This document shows, piece by piece, positions 38,431-50,498 of a DNA stretch of 64,000 nt. The stretch lies in assembly GCA_026874595.1 (NCBI GenBank), contig CM049310.1, positions 21,306,058 through 21,370,057 of the forward strand. Direction: 5' to 3'. Below the pieces are notes generated by a model. That model was not told the DNA's origin, did no database searches, and worked only from the letters and a program-made list of their open reading frames with translations. The stretch's first letter is position 1. Each line of letters begins with the position of its first letter. This stretch comes from Sipunculus nudus (taxonomy: Eukaryota; Annelida; Sipuncula; Golfingiida; Sipunculidae). A program made the position numbers and the translations under genes.

Positions 38431-41052
38431 CAAGGGACCTATGGGTCACGACGCTCAGCTGTTATATATGATAAAAAAATATTATTTAGAAATGAGGCAC
38501 ATGCTGGTTTTGTGTGGTAATAAATATAAGCTGTATTATGAGTTGTTGTTGTTTAGCTTATGTATGATTTTGATAGTACCTTTGGAGACAGGGAAGAGGA
38601 TTGATTTCATTTATTTTATTAACAAATGGAGTACTACTGTCACAGATTTTGACTTGGCCATATAACTTATAAGCAGAACATATAATATAAGAGTTTAACT
38701 ATTTATTAAAAAAATTACAAATATTGTCCCAAATATAATTTTAATTATAAATAATAAGAGAATCATATGATTTTTTAAAATGAAATATAACTGTTATTAT
38801 TATTAAAATAATATTACAGAATATATTCATGAATGCATTCATGAATACATTTTGAAAGTATTTGCACGAGTATTCATATACTTTCATTTTTACCTGAATT
38901 CCCATTCTTTATGCAAGAAATTTTATAATGGAGTACATAATCATATTCGTATTTAAATACAATTACAAAGTATTCGCACCATGTCTGGTATTTATTCAGT
39001 TTTCACCAAACAAAGATGTTGAGAATCCAGAATATACAAAATTCACACATTTAAATAATGATCATAAGTACCTGGTTTTATGGCCTTTACTTATATTAAA
39101 AAATAACTGTAAAAAATTCATTTTGGACTAATTTCACATCAATGTACACACAAGACACAGTAGGAATCTAGATTAATATTATCAACTGCATCTTTGTCTA
39201 TCATTAATTTCCTTCATATAATCCCTAATGATTAGTAATGAATAATATGATTTACTTCTTTATCATTAAAATTGAACTGAAAAATGCCATAGGTGACTGC
39301 ATGGTGTTATTTGGAATATGTGACATTCTACCCATCGATACAAGATTCTTATATCATCAGTAACTGCAAGTTAATTTCCTGTTATTATAAACTAACAAAT
39401 TCCTTTTCTATTTTTCTTTAATTTGTTATTAAAAACCAATAAAAATTTATTAATTTATTGTTTATTGTTATGTTGTTGGTTAAAACTACTAGATGAGTTG
39501 GGTTGGACACCTGGATCAACTGTGGCTGGCCATAAGCTGCCTGGATTCTCGCCTCAAGCGTGCATAATTTGATAAAAGGTCAACAAGGTCAACAAAGTGG
39601 TGACTCAAGAGGGGCTGGAGAGAGCCAAAGTCTGACAGGGTCTCATAAAAAACATTAATAAAAGCTACAATATTTGGCCAATTTCTTTCAGCTTTCTAAA
39701 CTAAAAAGCTGAAATCCTTATGTGTGCATGATATGAAAATTATATCAACAGTGCTCACAGGAAACAAACGTGCAATGGTCACAGTTGGGCAAAATTTAAG
39801 GTACTAATTTTATATTTATGCTAATAACTTATAAAATTTGAAAAATTCAGAACTAATTTTGGGTATTCAATTGAATCTTGATTAAATAATGTTACATCCC
39901 TGACAAAAAAATCTCTAGCTTCAGCAATGCCCTTGTTAAGGGAGTAAATATATTTCTTAATTTTTTTACAAAGTGCATTATGTTGGGGCCCATAACTTAA
40001 AACAATTACGCAATACTGACATCATTCTGGCATGTGCATAGAGAATGAAAAATATGTATATTATTTATGATTAAAGTCAGATCAGTGGTCTTGATATTAG
40101 GCAGTCTTGAAGTGTAACAATGAGTTTTTGATGGAAAAATGAAGTTTTTCATTAATATCTCGAAGGTATTAAGTCCTAGTGACCATTTTCTTGGCATGGT
40201 AGGGGATTTTGGAGACATCTAACTGTATGCCGAATTTAAGGAACTTAGAGCTGAAGCTGGGGAGCTGAGCTCTTGCAAACTGCATAACACTAGCTTGATG
40301 TAAACAATATGTTACATGGTGCTTGAAAACTTGATTAAAATCTACAGTTTTTGATCAACTGGTTTCAAATTTTTGGTGTTAACAGTTGAAATGCTAACAA
40401 AAACATGCTGTGAAAATTAAATCCACAGTACTTACAGTAAAAAAAACGGGCCATGGTCAAAGTTGGGCAAAATTAAAGGTACCAATTTTTTATTTTTATT
40501 AATATTTTAAAAAATTTAAAAGATTTTCATCTAATTTTGGGTATACAATTTAATTTTGATTAATTAAAGTTATATTACTGGAAAAAAGGTCCATAGTTTT
40601 AACGTTTCTTGCGTTAAGTGATCAAATATCTTTCCTGATTTTTTACAAAATGCATCATGTTTGGGCCCATAACTTTTTTAAATTAAATAATACAGACATA
40701 ATTTCTGGCATGTAGATAGGAACTATATAGAGGAATATTTATGGTAAATATGAGGAAAAACAGATAAGTGGTTTTGATATTAGGCAGTCATGAAGTGTGA
40801 AAATAGGTTTTAAATAAAAAATTGAGGTTTTTCCTTAATTTCTCAAAGGAATGAAGTCGCAAAGACCCAGTTTTCGGCTTGGTAGGAGATCTTGGGGATA
40901 TCTAACATTATGCTGAATTTTGGATTCCTAGGTCTTACGGTTTCAAAACGTGCCACATCTACGGACGGACGGACGGACGGACGGACAGACGGACGGACGA
41001 CGGACAATGGACCACGACTATAGCTCAGATGACTTATAGTCAGCTGAGCTAA
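38431..41052 (+). mobile_element. F1 element nested in F3, ~2.6-kb subtype
   Basis: Runs from CAAGGGACCTATGGGTCACG to CAGCTGAGCTAA. Removing it joins GACACAA to AAACAAGTAAAG, matching the intact F3 core (GGCACAAAAACAAGTAAAAG, for example at 36111-36130). An (ACGG)n array of about 35 bp starts near 40962, before the hairpin. It is a near twin of 11520-14128. Confidence 0.93.
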
Positions 41053-41405
41053 AAACAAGTAAAGAATAATAGGTGGTGCCACCAGTTTCTGTAAAATGAC
41101 AACCCTATCCATGATCTTCGATCAACTTGATTTTGTGATCAATCCTTGCAAGATTTCTTGAGATATTTAAGAATTTGTGTGATTTTCCCCAAAGTTGGAC
41201 CTATTCAAGGTCAACGAAACTCTCCTAATCAAGGTCATGACCTCATTTTAAATAGGCGTTGTCCTCTCACCCATATCTATACATGTACCAAGTTAGGTAA
41301 AGATCTGTGAAATATTTTTAAAGTTATCGCGCCAACAAGATTTATATGCAGCAGCAGCAGCGGGACCAGCATGAAAACATAGTATCCCCCGACTTTGGGG
41401 ATACA

Positions 41406-41885
41406 ATAATCATTGTATTTATTTGTCTTCTGTATTAACTGAGGCCAATTAAGTATAAACTTATAAGTGTATCATATGAATAATCTATAATGGTTGAGCA
41501 TTCCAGTCACTCATTTCTCTAAGGTCCACTGTAGACCAAACTGCAGGTGAATCAGACAACCAACAACACAAAGAAAAAGTCTGTCCACACAATGATCACC
41601 AGAGAGAGGTTAAAGGAAATTTCCTGATTAAAGGAACTTTAATAAAACATTTATATTTTAGAAATTTCATGAAATTTTTCATCAGATATCCTCATTCTTG
41701 CATTTGTAAGACTTGAAACTGGATGGAATACTGCCCATTTTCAGGAAATTCCTTTAAGCTCCACCCTCATTCCAAAAGATGTTTCCAATGAACTTTGCAT
41801 ATGGCAATAATGAATAGAGCTTGTGATACATTTATTGACTGAGTGAAAGATAAGCAAACAGATAACATGACAGATGACCAAATAC
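41406..41885. other. Sulf intron, no recognised feature
   Basis: Single-copy-looking intron sequence directly 3' (in gene sense) of the Sulf exon at 41886-42028. Confidence 0.5.
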
Positions 41886-42028
41886 CTGGTATGGGTCTTG
41901 CACCATGTCATAATAACTGATAAATCCTGTGACAAACTCGCAGTACAGGAAGTTCTCGTGGTCGTTGATGGTCCTCAAACACCAGTACGTATTGTTGTTA
42001 GAGTTTGGACAGAAGCAGAAAGGTCCAT
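41886..42028 (-). CDS. Sulf1: Sulf exon: highly conserved C-terminal domain
   Basis: 143-bp exon with acceptor tttttttcag and donor gtattt. It completes a split codon with AT, then reads [40 protein letters not shown] and MVQDPYQ. The [12 protein letters not shown]...NFL.CEF.TGF...D...DPYQ pattern is the most conserved part of the Sulf C-terminal domain in animals, and this exon is the best single proof of the gene's identity. It contains several Cys residues, in keeping with a disulfide-bonded secreted domain, and the NNNT run contains N-x-T glycosylation sequons. It ends in phase 0 and leads in frame into the exon at 24427. The two flanking introns (about 11.5 kb and 17.5 kb) are packed with nested repeats. 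Confidence 0.97.
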
Positions 42029-43012
42029 CTGAAAAAAAATAAACAAAGTATCAACAGATTTGCATGTGTGATTTATTTAATAAAAGACATCACAGTTCAA
42101 AATTAAGAAAATTATCTTTACCATAGAATAATAAAGACACTGGCTGCAATAAAAATGTTTACTGTTGTAGTTTTTCTTGATGGCTGTTTTTACAAACCCT
42201 ACAAAATACTACAGTATATCCATGTCTCACAAATAATAATATCACATCACAGCTGAAAATTGTCCAAACTTGAAATTAGTGAATTTTGTGAATTATTTAG
42301 GCTTCTATGTGATATTAAAAAAATTGTATACATTTCATATATATGCAAATCTTCCTTTATTTTTTAAATTTTGATAATAATGCGTGTCATCTGAAACAAT
42401 GCTGAAAGTCCACTTTGAAGTATCGAACACCAATTACCAAACAAATCAGGCTATCACCATTATTGTAATAAATCTTAAAAACCTTTTATTTTTATTGACT
42501 TTTACCTTTGATTCTGAACTCTGACCTCAGCAAAGTACCTGGTCAGTAACTATACCCTGATTGCCATATGACCAGCAGACAGGGTACAGTACTGTCATTA
42601 GTTAACACATGTGGACGCAAGCACATTTCTACACAAATATCATGTGGTGCATGATATCAAAGAAGTTAAAGTGCTCATAAATGAAAATAAACAAAAAAGC
42701 CTTTCGTATAAACCACTCCCTAGCTTCTGAGCAAAAGCAAACATTTCCTTGCTGAGAACAAAAAAAATTTATAAGTGTGACAAAATTAAACATGTCCCTG
42801 TCGCTTGAGCCAGTTGGTAATATATTGCAAATCTTTGGCCTTTCAAAATCCTTTCCAAATGCAACCCCCCCCCCTGTGGTCAGTTTACACAGATTTACAT
42901 CTAGCTAGCTACAAGTTACCACAAGGCAAAAACATTTTGACTCAAGAAAATGAGTCACAATATATTTTGAAATGTAAGGTCATGTGACAAACATCAAATA
43001 ACAGCTGAAAAA
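42029..43012. other. Sulf intron, no recognised feature
   Basis: AT-rich single-copy-looking intron immediately upstream (gene sense) of the conserved exon at 41886-42028, with a C-run near 42866. Confidence 0.5.
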
Positions 43013-43220
43013 CAAGGGACCCATGGGTCATGGCGCTCAGCTGTTATATATGATAAAACAAGGCCTACAGGCCTAATACGAACCTGTGCAAAGTTTGGGA
43101 TATGAATGGAGGTTATTTTTTTAAATTTTTATTATTGATCCTGCATATCTACCTTAGTCATTATGATTTCAGCAAAATGGACTTTTCGGACCTGCAAGTT
43201 TCAGACTAGGACATTTTAAA

Positions 43221-45470
43221 ACTAGAATATGGGTAGTCGACATGTGACTGTGTATCCGCAGAAATCAGAGTGGGACAGGTGAAGTGAGGCATGGATTAAG
43301 TGGCAAGGGGAATAGAGTGAGGTGTGTTGCATATTAGCATGGATGTCTGCAGCGTAAACGTGAATGTAGGTGGTGCCACCTGTCATAAAATTGAGAAAAT
43401 TGTCAAGGATGTATAAACATGCAAAATTTCAGGTGGATAAGTCAAACCACTGCTGAGATATGAGTGATTTTTATCCCAAAGCAGATGAACAGATGGATGC
43501 TGTGCATAAGTGGTTGCAGGTGGCACCACCAGTTTTGCCTATGATGAAAAGCTATGTGAGATCTAAACACAAGCAAAATTTTGGCCCAATCGGTCAAACA
43601 GTTCCCAAGAAATGACCTTGGATGTCTGCAGGGTAAATGTGACTGTAGGTGGCGCCACCTGTCATAAAATCAAGAGAGCTGTGCAGGATGTATAAACCTG
43701 CAAAATTTTAGGTGGATAAGTCAAACCACGGCTGAGATAGGAGTGATTTAATCCCAAGGCAGATGAACAGATGGACGCTGTGCATAAATGTTTGCAGGTG
43801 GTGCCACAAGTTTTGCCTATGATGAAGACCTATGTGAGATCTATACACATGCAAGAATTTTGGCCCAATCAGTCAAACGGTTCCCAAGATATGAGCTTGG
43901 ATGTCTGCAGAGTAAATGTGAATGTAGGTTGCGCCACCTGTCATAAAATCGAGAAAGCTGTTCAGGATGTATAATCCTGCAAAATTTTAGGTGGATAAGT
44001 CAAACCACTTCTGAGATATGAGTAATTTTATCCCAAGGCAGATGAACAGATGGACGCTGTGCATAAGTGGTTGCAGGTGGTGCCACCAGTTTTGCCTATA
44101 ATGAAGAGCTATGTGAGATCTATACACATGCAAGAATTTTGGCCCAATCAGTCAAACGGTTCCCGAGATATTAGCTTGGATGTCTGCAGAGTAAATGTGA
44201 ATGTAGGTTGCGCCACCTGTCATAAAATCGAGAAAGCTGTCCTGGATGTATAATCCTGCAAAATTTTAGGTGGATAAGTCAAACCACTTCTGAGATATGA
44301 GTAATTTTATCCCAAGGCAGATGAACAGATGGATGCTGTGCATAAGTGGTTGCAGGTGGTGCCACCAGTTTTGCCTATAATGAAGAGCTATGTGAGATCT
44401 ATACACATGCAAAATTTTGGCCCCACATCCAAACAGTTCCTGAAATATAAGCTTGGATGTCTGCAGAGTAAACTTAAATGTAGGTGGCCCCACCTATCAT
44501 AAAATCGAGAAAAGCTATCCAGGATTTATAATCCTGCAAAATTTCAGGTGGAAAAGTCAAACCACTGCTGAGATAGGAGTGATTTTATCCCAAGGCAGAT
44601 GAACAGATGGACGCTGTGCATAAGTGGTTGCAGGTGGCACCACCAGTTTTGCCTATGATGAAAAGCTATGTGAGATCTATACACAAGCAAAATTTTGGCC
44701 CAATCGGTCAAACAGTTCCCAAGAAATGACCTTGGATGTCTGCAGGGTAAACGTGACTGTAGGTGGCGCCACCTGTCATAAAATCAAGAGAGCTGTGCAG
44801 GATGTATAAACCTGCAAAATTTCAGGTGGATAAGTCAAACCACGGCTGAGATAGGAGTGATTTTATCCCAAGGCAGATGAACAGATGGATGCTGTGCATA
44901 AATGGTTGCAGGTGGCACCACCAGTTTTGCCTATGATTAAGAGCTATGTGAGATCTATACACATGCAAAATTTTGGCCCAATCGGTCAAACGGTTCCCGA
45001 GATATGAGCTTGGATGTCTCCAGAGTAAACTTGACTGTAGGTGGCGCCATCTGACATAAAATCGAGAAAGCTGTCCAAGATGTATAAACCTGCAAAATTT
45101 CAGGTGGAAAAGTCAAACCACTGCTGAGATATGAGTGATATTATCCCAAGGCAGATGAACAGATGGACGCTGTGCAAAAATGGTTGCAGGTGGCACCACC
45201 ATTTTTAGTGTATGTTAAAAGCTATCAAAGGGCTACATTTGTGCAAAATTTTTAGCCTGGTCGGTCAAACGGTTCCTGAGATATGTGGGTTTATGTGTGG
45301 AAACAGATGCACAAATGGACGCTGGGCAGCCAGGAAAGGTCAGAGGTCAACCAAAAATGAGGGCGGAGCAGTTCACATGTGACCTGATGATAAACCTGAT
45401 TCACTTAAAATGCATACCAAGTTTTTTCAAACAGTTGAAAGATATAGTTCCAATAATATGGGAATTCTGC
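43221..45470 (+). repeat. F2 element, expanded core array, 3' end missing
   Basis: Starts ACTAGAATATGGGTAGTCGA and runs through seven core repeats of about 279 bp, each with two palindrome-type motifs (one as GTAGGTGGCGCCACCTGTC, one as GCAGGTGGCACCACCAGTTT). The flank beyond the array (GAAACAGATGCACAAATGGA) is present, but the (GGC)n and terminal hairpin are lost. The right edge is approximate. Confidence 0.8.
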
Positions 45471-45471
45471 A

Positions 45472-45532
45472 TCTAGACATTGTGTCTAGACGTCTAGATG
45501 CTGTGTCTAGACATCTAGACATATTGTCTAGA
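45472..45532. repeat. TCTAGA minisatellite, 21-bp period
   Basis: Six TCTAGA palindromes start at 45472, 45485, 45493, 45506, 45514 and 45527, spaced 13, 8, 13, 8, 13 bases apart. This is a 21-bp unit containing two sites, repeated three times with small changes. Confidence 0.9.
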
Positions 45533-48500
45533 CACCCACAAGAGCCAGGTCAGTTGCCATGGTGATGTCTGGACCCCACCTGTTTTTACTGAGTGACCTC
45601 TTGACTTGGCTGCTGAAACTCAGCATATTGTCAAATTTGTTTTCAAACACAGAAAGCCTTTTTCAATTGGCTACTATGCTTTTTTAAAGCTGTATTTACC
45701 CAATCTATTCTTATAAAACTGGCAGAACCCTACCATAGAATAATTCTTGTAAAGTTTAAACAATCAGCTTAACAGTTTCATCATAAATCAGTGTATAAGC
45801 TAGAAGAGTTTAAAATTACATTTTCGCTTGTAAAAAAACACATCTATGTAGGTGGCGCCACAATACCTCAATTTCAAATATGACATGTGAAAAACATTGG
45901 TATAAAATTTGGTGATTATAGCTCAAGCCGTTTCTGAGATTTTAATTTTAGTGTGCTTTTTGGACAGATGACTAAGTTCAACCTCCTGTAACTCGGCCAA
46001 AAATCTCCTAACTGGAACCATTCGAACAAACTTGAGAGAGATTGTTCCAGGGATCATTTCTGTGAAATATTGGACAATTTGGCTGGACAGTTTGGAGAAG
46101 AAGATTTTTAAAACTTTTTTAGCTTTTTCCCTAAAATATCTAAAAAAATGCTGTTAGAAAAAAAATAAACAAAATCCGATTGAGTTATTCAGTTAACTGA
46201 TTATTTGCAAAAAATTTGGTGATGCTAGCTTCTGCCGTTTTTGAGATAGCTATGGTTAACGTACAGATGATACAGGACGCATGACACACAACGTACAACG
46301 GATGACGCCGCACCAATATGATTTGGAAATGAGGCACAAGCTGGTTTTGTGTGGTAATAAATGTAAGCTGCATTATGAGTTGTTTAGCTTATGTATGCTT
46401 TTGATAGTATCTTTGGAGACAGGGAAGAGGACTGATTTCATTTATTTTATTAGCAAATGAGTGCTATTGTCACACAGATTTTGACTTGGCCATATAACTT
46501 GTAAGCAGCACATATAATATAAGAGTTCACCTATTTATTAAAATTTAATAACAAATATTGTGCCAAATATAATTTTTATTAAAAATAATAAGAGAATCAT
46601 ATGACTTTTTAAATAAAATAAAACTGAAATGATTATTAAAATAATATTATAGAATATATTCATGAATGCATTCATGAATACATTTTGAAAGTATTTGCAC
46701 TGGTATTCAAATACTTTCATTTTTACCTGAATTCCCATTCTTATGCAAGAAATTTCATAATGATTCATATTCATATTCATATACATTTGCAAAGTATTCA
46801 CACCATGTCTGGTATTTATCCAGTTTTAGCCAAACAATGATGTTGAGAATCCAGAATGTACAAAATTCACAAATTTAAACAATGATCATAAGTACCTGGT
46901 TTTATGGCTTTTATTCTTATATAAAATTATATAAATTTATTATAAAAAAATTAATGTAATATATTCACTTTGGACTACTTACACAGTAGGGATCTATCTG
47001 AATTTTATCAACTGCATCTTTGTCTATCATTAATTTCCTTTATATGATCCCTAATGAGTAGTAATGAATAATATGATTTATTTTTGTTATCATTAAAATT
47101 GAACTGAAAAATACCATAGGTGACTGCATGGTGTTATTTGGCATTCGTGACATTCTATCCATCCATACAAGATTCTTACATCATCAGTAACTGTTAATTT
47201 CCTGTTACTCATCAACTAACAAATTCCTTTTCTATTAATTTTTGCTTTAATTTGTTATTAAAAAACAATAAAAGCTGATTAATTTATTGTTATGTTGTTA
47301 GTCAAAACAACTACTAGATGAGTTGGGTTTGACACCTGGATCAACTGTGGCTGGCCATAAGCTGCCTGGCTGCCCCAGTTTATGCCTCGCCTAAAGCGTG
47401 CATAATTTGCTGAAAGGTCAACAAGGTCAACATACAGGTGACTGAAGAGGGGCTGGGGAGAGCCTGGGTCTGCCATGGTCTCATAAAAACATTAATAAAA
47501 GCTACAATTTTTGGCCAATTTCTTTCAGCTGTCTAAACTAAAAAGCTGAAATCCTTATGTGTGCATGATATGAAAAATATATCAACAGTGCTCACAGGAA
47601 ACAAACTTGCCATGGTCAAAGTTGGGCAAAATTTATGGTACTAATTTTCTATTTATACTAATAACATAAAATTTGAAAAATTCAGAACTAATTTGGGGTA
47701 TTCAATAGAATCTTGATTAAATGATGTTACATCCCTGACAAAAAATCTCTAGCTTCAGCAATCCTCTTTTTTAAGGGAGTAAATATATTTCTGGATTTTT
47801 TTACAAAGTGCATTATGTTTGGGCCCATAACTTAAATCAATTACGCAATACTGACATCATTTCTGGCATGTGCATAGCGAATGTATAGGAAAAATATGTA
47901 TATTATATATGATCAAAGTCAGATCAGTGGTTTTGATATTAGGCAGTCTTGTGTAACAATGGGTTTTTAATGGAAAGTGAAGTCTTTCATTAAGATCTCA
48001 CAGGAATTAAGTCCTAGTGACCAAATTCTTGGCATGGTAGGGGATTTCAGAGACATCTAACTGTATGCCAAATTTTAGGAAATTTGAGCTGAAGCTGGGG
48101 AGCTAAGCTCTAGCAAACTGCATAACACTAGCTTGATGTAAACAATATGTGACATGGTGCTTGAAAACTTGAATAAAATCTAGTTTTTGATAAACTTGTT
48201 TCAAATTTTTGGTGTTAACAGATGAAATGCTAACATGCTAACAAAAACATGCTGTGAAAATTAAATAGACAGCAGTTACAAGAAAAAAATGTGCCATGGT
48301 CAAAGTTGGGCAAAATTTAAGGTACCAATTTTTTATTTTTGCTAATATTTAAACAATTTTGAAGATTTTGATCTAATTTTTTATATACAATTTAATTTTG
48401 ATTTATTAAAGTTATATTACTGGAAAAAAAAGTCCTTAGCTTTAACATGTTTTGTGTTAAGTGATCAAATATCTTTCCTGATTTTTTAAAAAAATTCATT

Positions 48501-48535
48501 ATGTTTGGGCCCATATCTTTTTTAAACTAGAATAC

Positions 48536-50131
48536 GGGTAGTCGACAAGCGACTACGTGTATCCGCCAAAATCAGAGAAGGACGGGTGAAGTAAGGCATT
48601 GATTGAGTGCGAGGGGATATAGAGTTACGTGTTAAATATTAGAATGGATCTCTGCCACATAAACATGATTGTAGGTGGCGCCACCTGTTATTTGAACGAG
48701 AAACTATCCAAGGGTTACATTTGTGTAAAAATTTTTTCCTGATTGGTCAAACGGTTCCCGAGATATGAGCTTGGATGTCTGCAGCATAAACTTGAATGTA
48801 GGTGGCGCCACCTGTCATAAAATCAAGAAAGCTATCTAGGATGTATACACATGCCGAATTTTAGGTGAATTAGTCAAACCACTGCAGAGATATGAGTGAT
48901 TTTAACCCCAGGCAGATTAACAAATGGACACTGTGCAAACATGGTTGCAGGTGGCGCCACCTTTTGTTGTGTATGTTATAAAGCTATCCCAGGGCTACAT
49001 TTGTGTAAAAAAATTTTCCGGATCGGTCAAACGGTTCCTGAGATATATGGATTTATGTGTGGAGTGTTAACGTGAATGTAGGTGGCGCCACCTGTCATTA
49101 AATCAAGAAAGCTATCTAGGATGTATATGCATGCTGATTTTTAAGTGAATTTGTCAAACCACTGCAGAGATATGAGTGATTTTAACCCCAGGCAGATGAA
49201 CAAATGGACACTGTGCAAACATGGTTGCAGGTGGCGCCACCTTTTGTTGTGTATGTAATTAAGCTATCCCAGGGCTACATTTGTGTAAAATTTTTTTCCG
49301 GATCGGTCAAACGGTTCCCGAGATATATGGGATTATGTGTGGAGCGTTAACGTGAATGTAGGTGGCGCCACCTGTCACAAAATCGAGAAAGCTATCTAGG
49401 ATGTATATGCATGCCGAATTTTAGGTGAATTAGTCAAACCACTGCAGAGATATGAGTGATATAACCCCAGGCAGATGAACAGATGGACACTGTGCAAACA
49501 TGGTTGCAGGTGGCGCCACCTTTTGTTGTGTATGTTATAAAGCTATCCCAGGGCTACATTTGTGTAAATTTTTTTTCCGGATCGGTCAAATGGTTCCCGA
49601 GATATATGGGATTATGTGTGGAGCGTTAACGTGAATGTAGGTGGCACCACCTGTCACAAAATCGAGAAAGCTATCTAGGATGTATATGCATGCCGAATTT
49701 TAGGTGAATTAGTCAAATCACTGCAGAGATATGAGTGATTTTAACCCCAGGCAGATGAACAGATGGACACTGTGCAAACATGGTTGCAGGTGGCGCCACC
49801 TTTTGTTGTGTATGTTATAAAGCTTTCCCAGGGCTACATTTGTGTAAAATTTTTTTCCGGATCGGTCAAACGGTTCCCGAGATATATGGGTTTATGTGTG
49901 GAAACAGACGCACAAACGGACGCTGGGCAGAGACGAAAGGTCAGAGGTCAAGGTCACTTGGTTAGGCACCAGTTCACATGTGACCCGATAATTTGTGTAA
50001 GTTTCGGAAAAATCTGTCCAGTAGTCTCATAGGAGTTCTCCGGAAACGAACGCGGCGGCGGCGGCAGCGGCGGCGGCGGCGGAACCCGGTCAAAAACATA
50101 GTATCCGCAAAACTTCGTTTTGGCGGATACA
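48536..50131 (+). mobile_element. Complete F2 element
   Basis: Starts ACTAGAATACGGGTAGTCGA with GTGTATCCGCCAAAAT inside; ends in (GGC)n at about 50052-50082, then a hairpin GTATCCGCAAAACTTCGTTT and TGGCGGATACA. Core repeats of 279-280 bp carry two palindromes each (AGGTGGCGCCACCT and CAGGTGGCGCCACCTTTTG). Removal joins TTTTTTAA to ATTATATCATACAGAC, matching the intact site in related F1 copies at 13774-13800 and 40676-40695. Confidence 0.93.
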
Positions 50132-50498
50132 ATTATATCATACAGACCTAATTTCTGGCATGTACATAGGAACTATATAGAGGACTATTTATGTTGAATA
50201 TGAGGAAAAACAGATGAGTGGTTTTGATATTAGGCAGTCCTGAAGTGTAAAAATAGGTTTTCAATAAAAAAATGAGGTTTTTCCTTAATTTCTTAAAGGA
50301 ATGAAGTTGCAAAGACCCAGTTTTCAGCTTGGTAGGAGATCTTGGGGACATCTAACATTATGCTGAATTTTGGATTCCTAGGTCTTATGGTTTCAAAACG
50401 TGCCAGTTTAACGGACGGACCGATGGACGGACGAATGGACAGCCGACGGACAAAGGACCACGACTATAACTCGGATGACTTATAGTCAGCTGAGCTAA

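Larger units (their letters stand above)
33217..41405 (+). mobile_element. F3 element with tandem core, two 3' tails and two inserts
   Basis: Starts ACTAGATATTTCTTGGCACC, with ATAGTATCCCCAGAC. Eleven core repeats of about 255-350 bp precede or span the first tail, each with GGTGGCGCCACC-type, AAGGTCAAGG and AAGGTCATGACC motifs. A first 3' tail with (GGC)n and hairpin ends at 38118; core sequence then resumes and a second tail with (GCA)n and hairpin (GTATCCCCC...TTGGGGATACA) ends at 41405. A Tigger-like transposon (34232-35575) and an F1 (38431-41052) are inserted. Net length is about 4.2 kb. Confidence 0.88.
43059..46312 (+). mobile_element. F5-type insertion, itself containing an F2
   Basis: Starts CAAGGCCTACAGGCCTAATA, the F5 5' end. 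F5-like sequence returns after the F2 (near 45850-46310: GTGGCGCCAC, TAACTCGGCCAAAAATC, TTCGAACAAACTTGAGAG). The right edge near 46312 is inferred from the point where the host F1 resumes; no terminal hairpin is visible there. Confidence 0.6.
43013..50498 (+). mobile_element. F1 element carrying F5 and F2 insertions
   Basis: The 5' end CAAGGGACCCATGGGTCATG at 43013 is cut after 46 bp by an F5-type insertion. The body resumes at about 46313 (AATATGATTTGGAAATGAGG, matching AATATTATTTAGAAATGAGG at 38479), is cut again by an F2 (48536-50131), and ends CAGCTGAGCTAA at 50498. Subtracting both inserts leaves about 2.64 kb, against 2609 and 2622 bp for the two uninterrupted twins. Confidence 0.85.

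Noticed and set aside
43366-45060. Regular array with palindromes, considered as a CRISPR
   Set aside because: Units are about 279 bp throughout with no unique spacers, and the context is a eukaryotic mobile element.
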